Shown piece after piece: positions 1-52,493 of a DNA stretch of 52,493 bases (the first letter of the stretch is position 1; each line of letters opens with the position of its first letter). A model generated the notes under the pieces. That model made no database searches. It was not told where the DNA came from and saw only the letters and a program-made list of their open reading frames with translations. The position numbers and the translations under genes were made by a program. Origin of the DNA: Paulinella micropora. Lineage: Eukaryota > Cercozoa > Imbricatea > Euglyphida. Location: assembly GCA_009731375.1 (NCBI GenBank), contig BJOX01000149.1, forward strand, positions 124,935 to 177,427, written 5' to 3'.

Positions 1-61
1 CCCCCCATGCCCCGTCGACAGGGTACGTTGAATTGCCGGAGGCACCGGCAAATACTGCCAA

Positions 62-600
62 AAAACAAGGAAATTTGGCATTCAGGACACTCCCTAACGC
101 AAATATTTGCGTGAATTCCAAAAAAACTATACCAGCATCAAGATCGAGTCTGGGGCTAACCACCCTGCCAGTATGAGCGCCCAACTCCTCCTGGTTTACA
201 CAAACCATGATTTATTCCGATGGGGGGTGCAAAAAAAGGCCAAAAAAAAAAGAAGAAAATTTGGCATTCAGGACACTCCCCTAACGCAAATATTTGCGTG
301 AATTCCAAAGAAATTATACCAGCATCAACATCAAGCCTGGGGCTAGCCACCCTGCAAATATGAGCTCCCAACTCCTCCTGATTCACACAAACCATGATTT
401 ATTCCGATTGGGGTGCGAAAAAAAAAACAAGGAAATTTGGCATTCAGGGCACTGCCCTAACGCAAATATTTGCGTGAATTCCAAAAAAATTACATCAGCA
501 TCAAGATCGAGTCTGGGGCTAGCTACTCTGCCAATATGGTCCCAACTCCTCCTGGTTCACACAAACCATGATTTACTCCGACAGGGGTGCGGAAATGGGA
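62..600. repeat. ~180-bp tandem satellite, about 3 copies
   Basis: The phrase AATTTGGCATTCAGGACACT recurs at about 71, 261 and 434, each followed by CGCAAATATTTGCGTGAATT, an AT-rich block and CCCAACTCCTCCTG..CACAAACCATGATTTA. Copies differ by substitutions and by the length of an A-run. No coding signal. Confidence 0.85.
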
Positions 601-714
601 GGTGGGGGTGGGGGGTACACAATTTTCATTTTTCCCCTCCCCCCCAAACCCCCACCCCCTTCACCAACACCTTTCAGGGATAATAATAATATGTTAAATA
701 GATGGTAAGGAGAC

Positions 715-51627
<50,913 letters not shown>

Positions 51628-51660
51628 CTACGTGTGTGATGTTTGGGCGGATAAGGTGTA

Positions 51661-52245
<585 letters not shown>

Positions 52246-52248
52246 TCC

Positions 52249-52249
<1 letters not shown>

Positions 52250-52281
<32 letters not shown>

Positions 52282-52334
52282 GTAATAATAACAATAATAA
52301 TAACAATAACAATAACAATAATAATAATAATAAC

Positions 52335-52379
<45 letters not shown>

Positions 52380-52493
52380 AGTGATAGTAGCTCTACCATT
52401 TCCTCCACGAAGCTACGGTGTACTCAATAATAATAATAATAATAATAATAATAATTCCACCCCCCCGTGTCAGTCTCTCGCCTGATGATCGGG
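52250..52493. repeat. (AAT)n with short islands
   Basis: AAT/AAC tract to 52378, island GTAGCTCTACCATTTCCTCC, AAT again, then the window edge. Confidence 0.85.

Overview
The window is animal-like genomic DNA. It shows an intron-rich gene with GT..AG introns, tRNA-derived SINE copies, a 5'-truncated LINE fragment, foldback elements and very large amounts of tetranucleotide microsatellite. The species cannot be named from the sequence. Thirteen runs of N interrupt it, most of them at homopolymer tracts.

Read naively, the window looks like nothing but microsatellite. On the minus strand, however, the short non-repetitive islands behave as exons of one gene. Reading from 51.6 kb down to 0.7 kb, I could place 41 candidate exons with AG/GT borders whose reading phases join without a break (4125 nt, 1375 codons). 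The product looks like a DENND4/Crag-type DENN-domain protein, a family of Rab GEFs. It has a cDENN core (exon 1), a dDENN-like region (exons 5-8), a long low-complexity middle, the split zinc-motif pair CSVCG / CPRC with the family's Asp-Glu-Ile..Gly-Trp signature (exons 28-30), and the C-terminal Phe-Trp-Asn-Leu..Trp-Tyr-Phe block (exon 38). Both ends of the gene lie outside the window.

The introns are almost wholly repeats, and the repeats are polarised. In sense orientation, GTAT-type arrays tend to follow donors and CTAT-type arrays ending in TAG precede acceptors. Most of the complex satellites in the window (3.4-8.2, 17.2-18.8, 27.4-27.7, 31.7-33.0, 37.3-40.5, 41.0-41.5, 43.5-43.9, 45.9-46.3, 47.9-49.1 kb) are degenerate copies of the edge of the neighbouring exon plus its microsatellite. 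Copies of an exon's 5' edge (with acceptor) lie in the upstream intron, and copies of its 3' edge (with donor) lie in the downstream intron. I call these exon-edge echoes. They are the most unusual thing here.

Mobile elements inside the introns: a LINE 3' fragment with a stretch resembling a retrotransposon C-terminal domain (15.49-16.26 kb) and a second copy of its 3' UTR (45.03-45.33 kb); two other families that, like the LINE, end in a (TATC)n tail; palindromic foldback elements (2.1, 12.7-13.0, 28.9, 29.5-30.1 kb); a 151-bp foldback (50.34 kb); and a cluster of tRNA-head SINEs with (TTA)n tails (48.5, 50.7-52.2 kb). No rRNA, CRISPR array, promoter or terminator was found. The long ORFs over the microsatellites are artefacts of stop-free repeat units.
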